Source of the DNA: Pelargonium cotyledonis
Lineage: Eukaryota > Streptophyta > Magnoliopsida > Geraniales > Geraniaceae
Assembly: GCA_036897625.1 (NCBI GenBank)
Contig: JAYMTA010000900.1
Coordinates: forward strand, 1-23,249
DNA length: 23,249 nt
Direction of reading: 5' to 3'
Below the pieces are notes generated by a model that was not told where the DNA came from, did not search any database, and saw nothing but the letters and a program-made list of their open reading frames with translations. Both the position numbers and the translations under genes were made by a program. Each line of letters opens with the position of its first letter. Positions within the stretch are counted from its first letter, which is position 1. Positions 11,975 through 22,049 of this stretch are shown here, one piece after another.

Positions 11975-12069
11975 TACCGGATTTTCGGACGTTTGGGTTT
12001 GGATTTTTGGGGAAAGGGACACAGGCAAGTTTAAACATAAAAAACAAAAATAAAAATAAAATAAAAGGT

Positions 12070-12630
12070 CCAGGTCCCGGATCTATTCCGTGCCATTTTG
12101 GTTCGTCAACTAGAAAATGTTCCACTTTAGAAAAAATAGACAAAAAGTTTCTCATTTCAAAACATTCCGCGAAAACGGTAATGGAACCGTTAAAATTATA
12201 TCAAAAGAAATATTTTAAATACATGTAGGATTGACGTGTCAATGATTAAATAAATATTTTAATAATTTTTAATACAAAATAATAATTATAAAATTTAATT
12301 ATAAATAACTTACTTGTTACTCTCTCTCTCTCTCAACTCGGAGCTCTGCCTCTCTTTTCTCGTGTCGGAGGACATGTCACCCGAGCTCCACCCATTGAAT
12401 GTCATTTTGAATTAACAATTTTATTTTAATGAAATTTTAACGGTTCCATCAGTGAATTTCACGAAATGTCATTACATAACTCGATTTTTAGAATTGTTTG
12501 GACTAAAAAGGCTTTTTCAGAATTGTTTGGACTAAAAAGGCTTATTCGCGAATATTTTGTACTAAAGTGACACATTTTATAGTTGAGAGACCAAAACAGC
12601 AAAAACTAGATAGTTTAATGACCCTTTTGA
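12070..12630. mobile_element. Inverted-repeat structure, candidate non-autonomous DNA transposon
   Basis: Sequence at about 12085-12200 reappears inverted at about 12430-12600. Matching pieces include CAACTAGAAAATG..CCACTTTAG (12107-12134) with the complement of 12562-12588, and ATGGAACCGTTAAAATT (about 12181-12197) with its complement near 12432-12449. The arms enclose an AT-rich, CT-rich core without a gene. Long, internally repetitive arms are seen in Mutator-like and foldback-type elements. I cannot identify a target-site duplication, so the class is inferred only from shape. The arms themselves consist of the ~30-bp units listed in the next entry. Confidence 0.45.
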
Positions 12631-12965
12631 ATCTTTTTTCCAATAAAAAATAAAGATAAAACGTGAGTTTTATAAGTTTACTACTATATATTATATAAAC
12701 TGAGTTGCGGCTAAAATGCCCCAAGGAAAGAAAAGCACAGGTGCCCTAAATTTTTGAAACTTCAGGGACATTTTGGGCAAGTGTTTGAAAATTCAAATGC
12801 TATTTTGAGTTTAAAAAACATTCATTGACCAAAATGTGTCGAAGAACAAAAGTTCATGTACTAATAGGTTGAAATACGAAAGTTCGGAGACTATTTTAAA
12901 TTCAAAAAGTTCAGCAATTAAATTGAATCGAAACATGAAAATTCAGAATCCAAGTTGAAATTTTT
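12490..12965. repeat. Degenerate array of ~30-bp units
   Basis: Units of about 28-33 bp share a core like AAAGTTCAGGGACTAAATTG. The first two (12490-12514 and 12519-12543) are near-identical, AGAATTGTTTGGACTAAAAA, with a 29-bp period. Diverged units follow to about 12620, and a second block of roughly seven runs from about 12750 to 12965 (phrases AACTTCAGGGACATTTTGGG, AAAGTTCATGTACTAATAGG, AAAGTTCGGAGACTATTTTA, AAAGTTCAGCAATTAAATTG). It has minisatellite character and no coding content. Confidence 0.6.
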
Positions 12966-12969
12966 ACCG

Positions 12970-13595
12970 TAAATTTAATTTTAGTAATGTGAATTTGATT
13001 TGAAATTCATTAGTAAAAGATTCAATTTATTACCTCAACTTTCTTTCAATCAGAACAATTCCCTTTGATCGTTTAGTTTTTCAATAATACAAAAACAATG
13101 TTCGCTTTTCCCATATTAATCCATAATCAAATCCTTCAATTGTCAATAGATTTAAAAAAAAAATAGTTGATCTACACAACAAGAGCAATTTTTCTCTTTT
13201 AATTTAAATCCTACAACATCGACCTCATACCATCGACAAATATACTCGAACCTAAAATTCAAAACGATTATACCTCTTGACCCATCATGATTTGGTCAAT
13301 TGTTAATAAAATCTAGTATTGAGTGAAAGATTGGATATTTGTAGATAAAAATCTCTGAAATTAGTGGAAAATTATATAATTTGGTCACTAAAACCTTTTT
13401 CGATTTAAAATACTGCTCAAAATTTCAAATATGGACCCAAATATTTTTTACTGTTAACTTTCCTGTTAAGTTGTATGACATGAAATTTAAAATATTATTA
13501 TTTTTAATCATTTTGATAACATGACTGTTCTACTGCTCATGTGTTAGTAAGATGAGTTGTTTAATATAACCAGACCAAATAATAATATAATAATT
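12970..13595. other. AT-rich intergenic sequence, nothing recognised
   Basis: This stretch contains no convincing open frame, RNA gene or promoter. A phrase near 13380-13400 (TTTGGTCACTAAAACC) and the near-repeat GTTAACTTTCCTGTTAAG at about 13452-13470 recall the edges of small plant repeats, but no paired ends are visible. Confidence 0.4.
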
Positions 13596-13615
13596 GTCAT
13601 TTGTCCATTTTCTCA

Positions 13616-14388
13616 TTTCTCACGCTGTTTTGCAACTAAGACATATGTACAACTCTCTCTCTTTGTGCTAGGGTTTGAGTGTCGTATAGTGCAGCTGCCT
13701 CTGGCGGTTTTGCCGTCGGAGTTCACCTTCGGTATCGCCAGGACACGCTAGAGTCCAAGTAACGCGCCGTCTTCAATTTAGATCTGGATTGTACCGGTAG
13801 AATCTCAGTTTTGTTTTAGGTTATTTTGTTTAGTGGTTTGTCTTCCATTGTTGGAAGTTTGTTTTTGCTATTTTCATTAGTAGTTTAGGTATGTCTTCCC
13901 TCGTTGGAAGTGGGTGCTACATGTTGGGGAAGCCGTGGATGGTGGTGGAGGTTCGGATCAAATGGACGAGGTCGTCTCAATCTATTTTTGCCTTGTCGGG
14001 TCTTGTGTTAGGACCTGAGATGCTTGCAGGAGATTCACAATTAGAGATGGTGGGGTGGTCGGTAGTAGCATGGAGGGTGTGGTTCACAGAGACATGGATG
14101 TCTCGTTCTGTTTTTGCCTTCGCGGGTCTCGTGTTAGGACCCGAGATGCCTTGTAGGGTCTCGCAATCACAGCTTGGTTACTTGATTTTAGTTGTTGGTT
14201 TCTTTGTTTTTCAAAAATATATTGAGGTTTGAATTATGGCTCACTTAGATCGAACCTGCAATTATAAGGCGTTTAGCTCCTATGTCCATGTCTGGTTCGG
14301 ACTCCTAAAGTTGAAACAATTATTTATATTCGTCTTTATCTATTAATAAAATAAAGTATCTCCATTAAAATAAAAAAAAATAGTTGTA
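13616..14388 (+). mobile_element. LINE-like retroposon fragment with A-rich tail
   Basis: This block is GC-richer than its surroundings and ends in TCTATTAATAAAATAAAG...AAAATAAAAAAAAA, the type of polyadenylated 3' end carried by plant LINEs. It includes an internal direct duplication: TTTTTGCCTTGTCGGGTCTT at 13985 and TTTTTGCCTTCGCGGGTCTC at 14111, each continuing for about 46 bp. The period is 126 bp. Flanking phrases GTCATTTGTCCATTTTC (13596) and GTCATTTGTCACATTTTC (14394) are similar and may be an eroded target-site duplication, although 13 bases separate the tail from the second copy. No reverse transcriptase is visible. It could instead be a retroposed transcript of another kind. Confidence 0.4.
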
Positions 14389-14899
14389 CAGTAGTCATTT
14401 GTCACATTTTCCCAATATTTCAATTAATCATTTTCTTCGTTCCGGTCACCATATACCTTAATTTTCCTTAAAGTGAATAAACACAAAAATTCGTTTATCA
14501 AAACTTTACATTACTGACTTCGAGATTCTAGAAATATCCGTTTCTGAAAATGGTCCAAATCCGACCCATGAACCTATTTATGACATCCATGATCAGCTAG
14601 GAATGAGAATCTAACCTAACTTGATAGCCTATGGGGGTTGGTTGCTTAAGAAAAGTTTTGCAATACAAAAACACAAAAGAATATGAGAGGGACAAAGAAC
14701 CTTTCCCATAAATCTCCTCTCAACCTCAACAAAGAATATTTCAAATTCTTCACTCTACAGCCACCAGGAAGCCCCAAACCCAAACCAAACAAAGGCAAAA
14801 TTAAGGAATAACCAATTTCCAAAGAAAACAGTACACAAAGCCATCCATTTCATTCATCAAATATAAAAATGCATGCCTAGCCCTTACCTCTCCTGTACC
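14389..14899. other. Promoter-proximal region of the RTM2-like gene
   Basis: AT-rich sequence lies upstream of the plus-strand gene. TTCTAGAA at 14526-14533 matches two inverted units of a heat-shock element, but a convincing third unit is absent. No other element is clear apart from the TATA box listed next. Confidence 0.35.
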
Positions 14900-14906
14900 T
14901 ATAAAA
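14900..14906 (+). promoter_or_regulatory. TATA box of the RTM2-like gene
   Basis: TATAAAA lies 91 bases before the start codon at 14997. It would place the transcription start near 14930-14940 and give a leader of about 60 bases. The spacing and the pyrimidine-rich sequence around it fit an ordinary plant core promoter. Confidence 0.65.
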
Positions 14907-14996
14907 CCAGCCAACAACTAGACCTTTCATTTCATCAACAAGTTACATACGTTTAAAAACATACTTGAACCAGAAGAGAAACCAATTTTAGATAAT

Positions 14997-15930
14997 ATGG
15001 ACAGTGACAGGGCCCGAGCTTCCGTTGAACGCCACTACGAAGATTTCGAGCCATCAACAGAATGGATAGCAGAGGAAAGTTCCCGGACTCTCATTGTCTA
15101 TCTACCAGGTATGTTATATATACATACATATATACTAAAAGCTCGAAGATTTGCACATTGGTTGTTGTTTTGAAAGTTAAAGGCACATTGGTTTTGCAGG
15201 TTTCAGGAAGGAGCAGCTAAAAGTGCAAGTGACCTCAACCAGCAACTTGAAGATCTCCGGGGAACGCCCCCTCGGAGCCCACAAATGGAGCCGTTTCCTC
15301 AAGGAATATAGCATTCCATCGGATTGCGAAATCAATACAATATCTGCAAGATTTCAGGTAGGGATGCTTTACGTGAAACTCCCAAAGAGGATCGCTCCAG
15401 GTGCCCCACAAGAAATAGAAGAAGTGAAAGCGCCAACTGAAGCTCCCAAACCTCGGGATCAAAAGCACACAAAAGAGCCACAGGACAAGAAAAAGGGTCA
15501 CCAAGAACACGCTAGTGATCATCCTCAGCCACCTGCATCAGAAGTGAAAAAGAAGGATAAGGAAACAAATGACGAAATCAATGGTAATGCTAAGGCAAGC
15601 GACGTTTCTCAGAAGATGCAGGAAAAGCAGGGGGAGAAGAAACCAGAGAAGAGTAGCAAGGAGGCGACCCATGTTTCGCAAGATTCTAAGGAGAGGAGTG
15701 AGGATGGGATAGCTGAAGCTGGAAAGCTTGCAAGCACAAGTACTGGAAGCAACATTAGTAAAGTCCAGCTAGGCAAGTACAAGAAAACTGCTACTGCTTT
15801 GGTTACTGGGCTGAAGAAGCCGAAGACACTGATGAACTTGGTTTTGGCTATTTTATTGGCTACGGTGTTCGTGCTTTATGTTACAAATGCAATCAGGTCC
15901 CTATTCACCCCCAACAACACAATCCAGTGA
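14997..15930 (+). CDS. HSP20-like protein of the RTM2 (RESTRICTED TEV MOVEMENT 2) type, membrane-anchored
   Basis: There are two exons, 14997-15108 and 15200-15930, joined across a 91-bp intron (CCAG|GTATGT ... TTTGCAG|GT). The product is 280 residues. Residues ~13-100 form an alpha-crystallin (HSP20) domain, seen in YEDFEPSTEWIAEE, TLIVYLPGFRKEQLKVQV, LKISGERP and the closing VGMLYVKLP. Residues ~104-240 are a hydrophilic, Lys/Glu-rich, probably disordered linker. Residues ~248-269 (LVLAILLATVFVLYV core) are a single C-terminal transmembrane segment. This order is that of Arabidopsis RTM2, a phloem protein that restricts long-distance movement of potyviruses such as tobacco etch virus and is not a typical heat-inducible chaperone. 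The present protein is shorter than the ~366 residues I recall for Arabidopsis RTM2, the difference lying in the linker. Family placement is firm; a role in virus resistance is inference. Confidence 0.85.
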
Positions 15931-15959
15931 TGTGTTTCTGGTATCTATATGTATCAGTG

Positions 15960-15965
15960 AATAAA
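15960..15965 (+). terminator. Polyadenylation signal AATAAA of the RTM2-like gene
   Basis: AATAAA lies 30 bases after the stop codon, on the same strand. A second AATAAA at 16053-16058 could serve as an alternative. Plant signals are variable, so actual cleavage sites need transcript data. Confidence 0.5.
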
Positions 15966-16943
15966 GAGGCAATGTAATTCGAGATAAAAAGCTCAATTGA
16001 TTTCATAATGTATTCAATGTTATAAATTTAGCAAAATGCACTTACCTTATTGAATAAAGTTGGCATTCCTCACCTCAAATCTGTAGCAACCATGAATTTG
16101 ACAGTACCTGAACGAAAGAAAAGCACCTGAGAAAGTAGTTCGGTAACAAATCCAAATCAGCTGCTCATTATGCAAGTTTCAAACTATAGTTTGTTTAAAA
16201 CCTTGGAAATAGAAATTATCACAGAACTAATAAAAATCATACTCCTATACAACTTAAAATAAGGAGATGAATTTAGTCCAAGAGTTCTGTTCATCTGCTC
16301 GGTCAAAATTTATCATTTTGGTTAAAAGAAATAAGAAATGCGCCAAAATTATCACCTGAATTTTACTCTTAGCCATCCACTTGTTGCCGCTGATGCATGA
16401 GGAACAGAACTAGAACACATGCTGTTCTACACGAGACGAGTCATCCATACAACACACTGGCCACTTCTTGAACTTCGCCATCTGATTTATAACATGAATC
16501 CTCCACAAAATATGATAATTTATCTTCCAATGTTTTCCACAAATCAATTTGGCAATGCCAGTACGAGCAGTTTAACAAAAATACAGAGCAGCCAAAGCAA
16601 ACAAATAGAGCAAAGCAATTATAATAATCCCAAAACAATTCTATTTTTGACCCAACAACGCCAGCAAACAATTCAAGCAATCAATATCAGTAACCATCAA
16701 ATTTCTCAGAAAAATCAACAATTAGAAACAGGGCAGGGCAAACAGTGATATGATAAAAGTGAAGGGAATAGCATAGCTTCATATGGAGAAAAAGTTAACA
16801 TAGGAGTAGCTCTACTAGAGCATAAACAGATACTGATACATGAACCATAGCCTACTAAAAGAAAAAGAAAAAATCCTTCCAACAAGAAAAACTAGTGCAT
16901 TATTTGAGCTTTTACAGAGATTTTCCTGATTGTTTTGTTCAAC
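15966..16943. other. Region between convergent RTM2-like and METE genes
   Basis: This gap holds the 3' ends of both neighbours. The METE 3' UTR must extend leftwards from 16943; no clear minus-strand AATAAA marks its end. Two short stretches on the minus strand (16420-16356 and 16107-16047) have exon-like borders and share one reading frame; see the findings. The open frames around 16419-16750 are rich in Gln and Asn and look like low-complexity sequence, not genes. Confidence 0.4.
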
Positions 16944-18820
16944 TCACTTGGCACTGGCCAGTTGGGTGCGGAGCTGCTTTGCAGCAGCAACCATGTTACT
17001 GAGTGCAGGCTTGACTTCGGCGTACTTACGTGTCTTCAAACCACAGTCAGGGTTGACCCACAGGATGTTGCTCTCCAAGACAGCGAGCATCTTGTTCATG
17101 CGGTCAGCTATTTCTTCTGTGGATGGAATCCTAGGAGAGTGTATATCGTACACACCAGGACCAATACCAGCACCGTACTTCACTCCCTCACGGAAAACTG
17201 AGAGGAGCTTTTCATCAGATCTGGAGTTCTCAATGGTGATCACATCAGCATCCATGTCTATGATTGAGTGGATGATGTCATTGAAATGTGAGTAGCACAT
17301 GTGGGTGTGGATCTGCACAAGACAGCATCAGAAAACTTGGTTAAGAAACATGCCATTAAGCATTTAAGCCACATCTCCGAGTTCAATTGGAAAAGAGGAT
17401 AACAAATATAACCTGGGTGGTGTCTTGGATTCCACAGTTAGTAATCCTGAAAGAGTGAACAGCCCATTCTAGATAGAAAGCCTGGTCAGATTTCCTAAGG
17501 GGCAAACCTTCTCTTAGAGCTGCCTCGTCAATTTGGATGACATTAATACCGGCCTTCTCAAGATCCTCAACCTCATCCTTGATGGCCAGAGCAATCTGGT
17601 AGCAGGTCTCAAATCTAAGAATGGAAAAAGTCAGAAACTATCCGAAACTATTACAATAAAACTGAGCATTTGAGCATGATAATACGGGTTGAGAAAAATG
17701 CTAACCTGGGCTGGTCATTTCTAACAAAGGACCAGTTCAGAATGGTGACAGGTCCAGTGAGCATTCCCTTCATGGGTCGGCTGGTCATACTCTGAGCCAT
17801 TGAAGACCAGAAGACGGTCATAGCCTTGGGACGGCTTACATCACCATAGATAATTGGTGGCTTGACACAACGTGATCCATAGGATTGGACCCACCCATTA
17901 ACGGTGAAGGCAAAACCAGACAATTGTTCTCCAAAGTACTCAACCATGTCATTTCTCTGCATTGTGAAAGATATTTTGGTAAGAAATCAAGTTGGTTTTT
18001 ACTTTTCATAACTTTCTTCTCCATCAAAGTATAATGCTTTATAAAGTTGATTTATTTAAATGCAAGCTGACCTCTGGCTCCCCATGCACTAAAACATCAA
18101 TGTCAAGCTCTTCCTGGAGCTTAACAACTTTTCTAATTTCCTCCTTAATGGCACTGACATAATCATCCTCAGAGATCCTAAAAGTGTAAGACAACCATTT
18201 TACACACGATGAGCAAAAAGAAAAATGATAAATGCAATGCAATAAATGCTAGAGTCAATCATGAATTTGGAGAAGACTATCCATTGAGCAAGGTTGCTTA
18301 CTTCTTGGCTTTATACTCACGGCGGACTCTTCTTAGTTCCACGGTCTGGGGAAATGAACCAATGGTGGTGGTAGGAAGAATTGGAAGGTTCAATTTCTTT
18401 TGCTGAGCATCCAGCCTGGCACTGACACTTGTGGCCCGGCGGTGGGCAGAGTCCTTCACAGCAGCAGCCTAAGCAAGACAAACACAGCCCGCACAATAAG
18501 GAAATTGATTCCAATGAGAAAAATAAAAAGGAAAAGGAAATTTTGTCAAGAGCACTCACAGCCTTCTGAACAGCCTCATTTGTCACTCTTGGTGAGGATT
18601 TTCGTGAAGCCTGAGCAGCAGCGTTAGCAGAGAAAAATGCCTGGAGATACAGATATATCCAGCAACACGTTAATGATTAAACCCGATACACTTCTGTAAT
18701 TCTACATACTCATAACAAACAATCTCAGCAAGCACAAGTGATAGAACTAATTTAGTAAGGCTTTCTACATCAATATGGAACAAGAGTAACAAGAGTGAAA
18801 AGGTAAGACAAAAAATAAAA

Positions 18821-18885
<65 letters not shown>

Positions 18886-20938
18886 GTTAATGGAGTGTCT
18901 ATGTTTGACCTGTATAAAATAGATACAGGTCATAGATCAGGACATAATTTACAGGGTTTTTTTTTTTGAAAATGTAAATGTGGTTTGATTATTTAGAATG
19001 CCATAAACAGGCAAAAATAAAGGTCCATTATGATAACCAATTATTAATCTTAAGCATGGTACAAGTAAAACATAAAATATAGATGAGATAATACACTATG
19101 ATGCAAAGGAACAAACTTGGTCCTTAAAGTACATCCAAAAAACTCTTGTTTTATCATTAAAAATGTCAAATTTAATTCACTTTGAACTCAGAAGGACCCA
19201 TGTGATTGTGGCAATGGCATACATCTCCATCAAGTGACTGAATGTGTGAATATCAAAATAGCCTTTGAAGGAGTGAAATACATATAATAAGTAGAAGAAA
19301 CAAATAAATCATCTCAACTTTAAAAGCTATATGCATGATAAAAAAAACAAGGACGAGAATGAAGCACCTCATCCTTTGCTCCAAACAATGCCTTGGCCAA
19401 GGCATTTACTTCAACTACCTTCTGTGCAGCAAATGCAAGCCATGATCTAATCTCTGAGTCCAATTTGGTCTCATTTACTAAATCAACCGCAGTGTGGAGA
19501 AGAGAGCATGAGGTAGAGACCACAAGCTTGTCTGTACATCATTATATGTACTATAAGACAATTAGTTATTTGTTGCACAGGATGTACATATATACATATT
19601 TATACCAGACGAAAGATGCAACAGACAAAGAATACCTTTTCCAACAACACCCTCTAGAGCCTGCAGAGTACTGAGAGAAGCAGATAGATCATTAGCCCAA
19701 ATGTTCCTTCCATCAACTAATCCAGCAAAGAGGTATTTGCCTGAAGGAAATCCACTCTTGATCAAATCCAAGGTCTTTTTTCCACGGACAAGGTCAAAGC
19801 CAAACCCAGTAGCACACTTCAAAGAGGTGAGTGTTTTGAATGCATCAGCAGGGACATCAGCAAAGTATGTTTCAATCAGAACATTCAAGCCAGACAAAGA
19901 TGACTCAAGATCTGCATAGGCATGAGAAAATGCTTCCAACTTGTGAGCATCAAGATCCAGCACAAGAGTAGGCTCGTCAAACTGGATCCAAGTAGCACCA
20001 GCTGCCTTTAGTTCACTCACAACTTCCCTGCAAGCCACTAGTCATTAGACTAGTCTAAATAATTACTCGTCTAAAATTCACAGAAGAGTGAAAGGAGCAA
20101 AAGACCCTTACTTGTAGATTGGAAGAATCTTGCTGATTAGGGACAACAGAGAAAATGACTTCTCAACACCTTTAGCTGGCTTTGATAGTAACAAGTAGGA
20201 CACGGGGCCTACAAGCACTGGGACCGTGGTAACACCTTGCTGCATTTTGGAAATATAGGCTAGTGAGCACGCAATTCATAACCAAAAAAAGTTCGTTTGG
20301 AGGCATCTTAAAATGGATGCTGAAACTAGAAAGCAAACATGAAACCTCAATATCAATCAGGAAAAAGAAAAGGAAGGAAGAAGACCCAAATACTTACTAC
20401 TTTAGCCTCCTTGAATTCATCCACTGCTTTGTGAGATGCATATGAGAAAGCAACATCTGGTCCCAATTCAGGGACAATGTAATGGCTGTACCCATAAAAA
20501 AAGAAAAATAAAAAAGTTAGTCTTGCCATTGAAATGTAAAATAAATTCAATTAATTTTATTTGATGCAAACAAGTAAATGTTACTTACTAGTTGGTGTCA
20601 AACCATTTGGTCATTTCCATAGCTGGGACAGAGGCATTTCCCCTCGCCATGGAGAAGTAGGTATCAAACCCAATTTCGCCACCAGACCAGCCATATCTAG
20701 GAGGAACAGCACCAAGCATAGCAGTGGTGTCCAACACTTGATCGTAGTATGAAAAAGTGTTGCTAGGAATGTACTTAATTCCTGCTTCAGCCATCTGTTT
20801 CCAGATGGATGACCTGAGATCTGCTGCCACCTTCTGCAAATCCTCGGCACTGCTCTTTTTGTCCCAGAAGCTTTCCAAAGCAAACTTCAGCTCTCTCTTG
20901 GGCCCCATGCGAGGGTAACCAACAATGTGGGATGCCAT
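16944..20938 (-). CDS. Cobalamin-independent methionine synthase (METE)
   Basis: Transfers the methyl group of 5-methyltetrahydropteroyltri-L-glutamate to homocysteine, making methionine. The cytosolic form feeds the S-adenosylmethionine cycle. Coding exons: 20938-20589, 20485-20398, 20239-20112, 20027-19636, 19531-19368, 18640-18560, 18468-18302, 18177-18072, 17956-17706, 17614-17413 and 17312-16944. They join in frame into 765 residues, the exact length of cytosolic plant enzymes. The N-terminus is [20 protein letters not shown] and the C-terminus RTQLASAK. Zinc ligands expected for the family are present: His647 and Cys649 in [10 protein letters not shown], Glu671 in ITIENSR and Cys733 in WVNPDCGLK. 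The [10 protein letters not shown] motif opens the catalytic half. Nothing is missing or broken. Exon 2 ends in two overlapping donors (GTA|GTAAGT); the outer one keeps the family length. Whether a plastid or mitochondrial form is also made is discussed in the findings. Confidence 0.96.
18825..18882. repeat. Perfect (GA)29 microsatellite in a METE intron
   Basis: About 29 uninterrupted GA units lie in the intron between coding exons 5 and 6 of METE, roughly 185-240 bases before the 3' splice site. On the transcribed strand it reads as a pure (TC)n pyrimidine tract. The lack of interruptions suggests it is hypervariable and a good marker. Confidence 0.97.
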
Positions 20939-21985
20939 TGTTCTGCACCCATATGGTGTAAGAGACAAAAAAAAAAGTTAGATCAATAGATCATATACTA
21001 GAAACAACTATTTGTATGCAATACATTAGCGTCAGAAACTAAAAAAGGAACTTAACATGAATGAAACAGGCCATTTGTTACACTAAATATCTTTGAATCC
21101 AAAGCCACATGGCCCACTCCATATGCAACCATTTGAAAAGGAAACAGAAAGTGAATTAAGTGACACTACGTTACAATGCAGGACACCTTGAAACAGGGGA
21201 GAATACTGTATCATTTAATTTTATCAAACAATAATTCTTCTGAATTATCCCAAATAAAAGTTGAGCTGCATAAATGGATTTAAATCTGAATCATAAAAAT
21301 ATGAACTCTTTCCCTCAATTTCCAGCACCCATCTATATAGTTCATCACAATAACATATACAGACTCAACCAGATGATTTTAGTTTGAATCCAAAATATGA
21401 GGGAAGACATCTAAAAACATCAGTTATGATCCATCAAACTCAATAATTGAGTCATCAAACAAAACACTAGAAGGCCACAGATCCGAATGTTGGCCCAACA
21501 AAAATTTGGAAACTGAATCCAACCGACAAATGAACAAAAATAACTTATGTATATCATAACAATACGTTGAAAAACTCATGCTGATCTACAGAAACTACGG
21601 CCTCAATCCGAGATTCAATACTATAAACCAAGCCTAGCAACAAGCAATACAGCACCAGAGAACTAAAAATCCGTTTGGTTCACTCAAAAGATGCGAAACC
21701 AAAATCAAATACAAGCGAGTATCATTTTGTTCAGGAACTGTCAGCTAGTAAAATCATTGGCAGCAGATATCATGAACTAAATCATCTAAAGCTGCTAGTA
21801 TTTCAAATGATGCTTAAATCAGAGATTAAGAACAAGAAATTGAACTCCAAATGATGAAGAAAAAGAGAGAGACTGTGTCGAATCATACATGCGAAGCGAG
21901 GAGAAAGGGTCGTTGGAGAAGGAGAGAGAGCGTAGAGAAATGGATACGCTGCTGCTCCGGCTGTTGAGGGAAGAAGTGAAGAGTG
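20939..21985 (-). other. METE 5' leader exon and leader intron
   Basis: Just upstream of the METE ATG a strong 3' splice site (T-run, then GGGTGCAG|AACA) ends at 20943, leaving only four leader bases before the ATG. The matching donor is most likely CGCAT|GTATGA, giving an intron of about 946 bp (21888-20943) and a CT-rich first exon from about 21985 to 21889. A leader intron just before the ATG fits my recollection of Arabidopsis methionine synthase genes. The intron itself holds no recognisable gene. The first-exon end depends on the TATA assignment and is approximate. Confidence 0.65.
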
Positions 21986-22012
21986 CGAGATAGCGCTGAC
22001 AGATTTGGTACA

Positions 22013-22018
22013 TTTATA
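22013..22018 (-). promoter_or_regulatory. TATA box of METE
   Basis: On the minus strand CACTATAAATG gives a TATAAA at 22018-22013, followed by a pyrimidine-rich leader with several CTCTC patches. Transcription would then start near 21985. This would leave the two upstream ATGs (22039-22045 and 22013) outside the main transcript. Confidence 0.6.
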
Positions 22019-22049
22019 GTGCGAACTCAACACCGCCATCTTCACTGCT

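Noticed and set aside
13891-14232. Plus-strand 113-residue ORF
   Set aside because: It has low-complexity composition, lies entirely within the retroposon-like block, spans its internal duplication and resembles no known family.
14526-14533. Heat-shock element upstream of the HSP20-like gene
   Set aside because: Only TTCTAGAA, two units, is present about 370 bp from the TATA box; functional elements usually need three. RTM2-type genes are not typical heat-induced genes.
18670-18933. A minus-strand ORF with a long Leu-Ser repeat
   Set aside because: The repeat is the translation of the (GA)29 microsatellite inside a METE intron.
21803-22045. Minus-strand frame beginning MKMAVLSSHYKC, also transit-peptide-like, as the METE N-terminus
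   Set aside because: With the best donor at 21888 and the only good acceptor at 20943 it runs into a stop immediately (T+AA). Other donors that would keep it open are weak.
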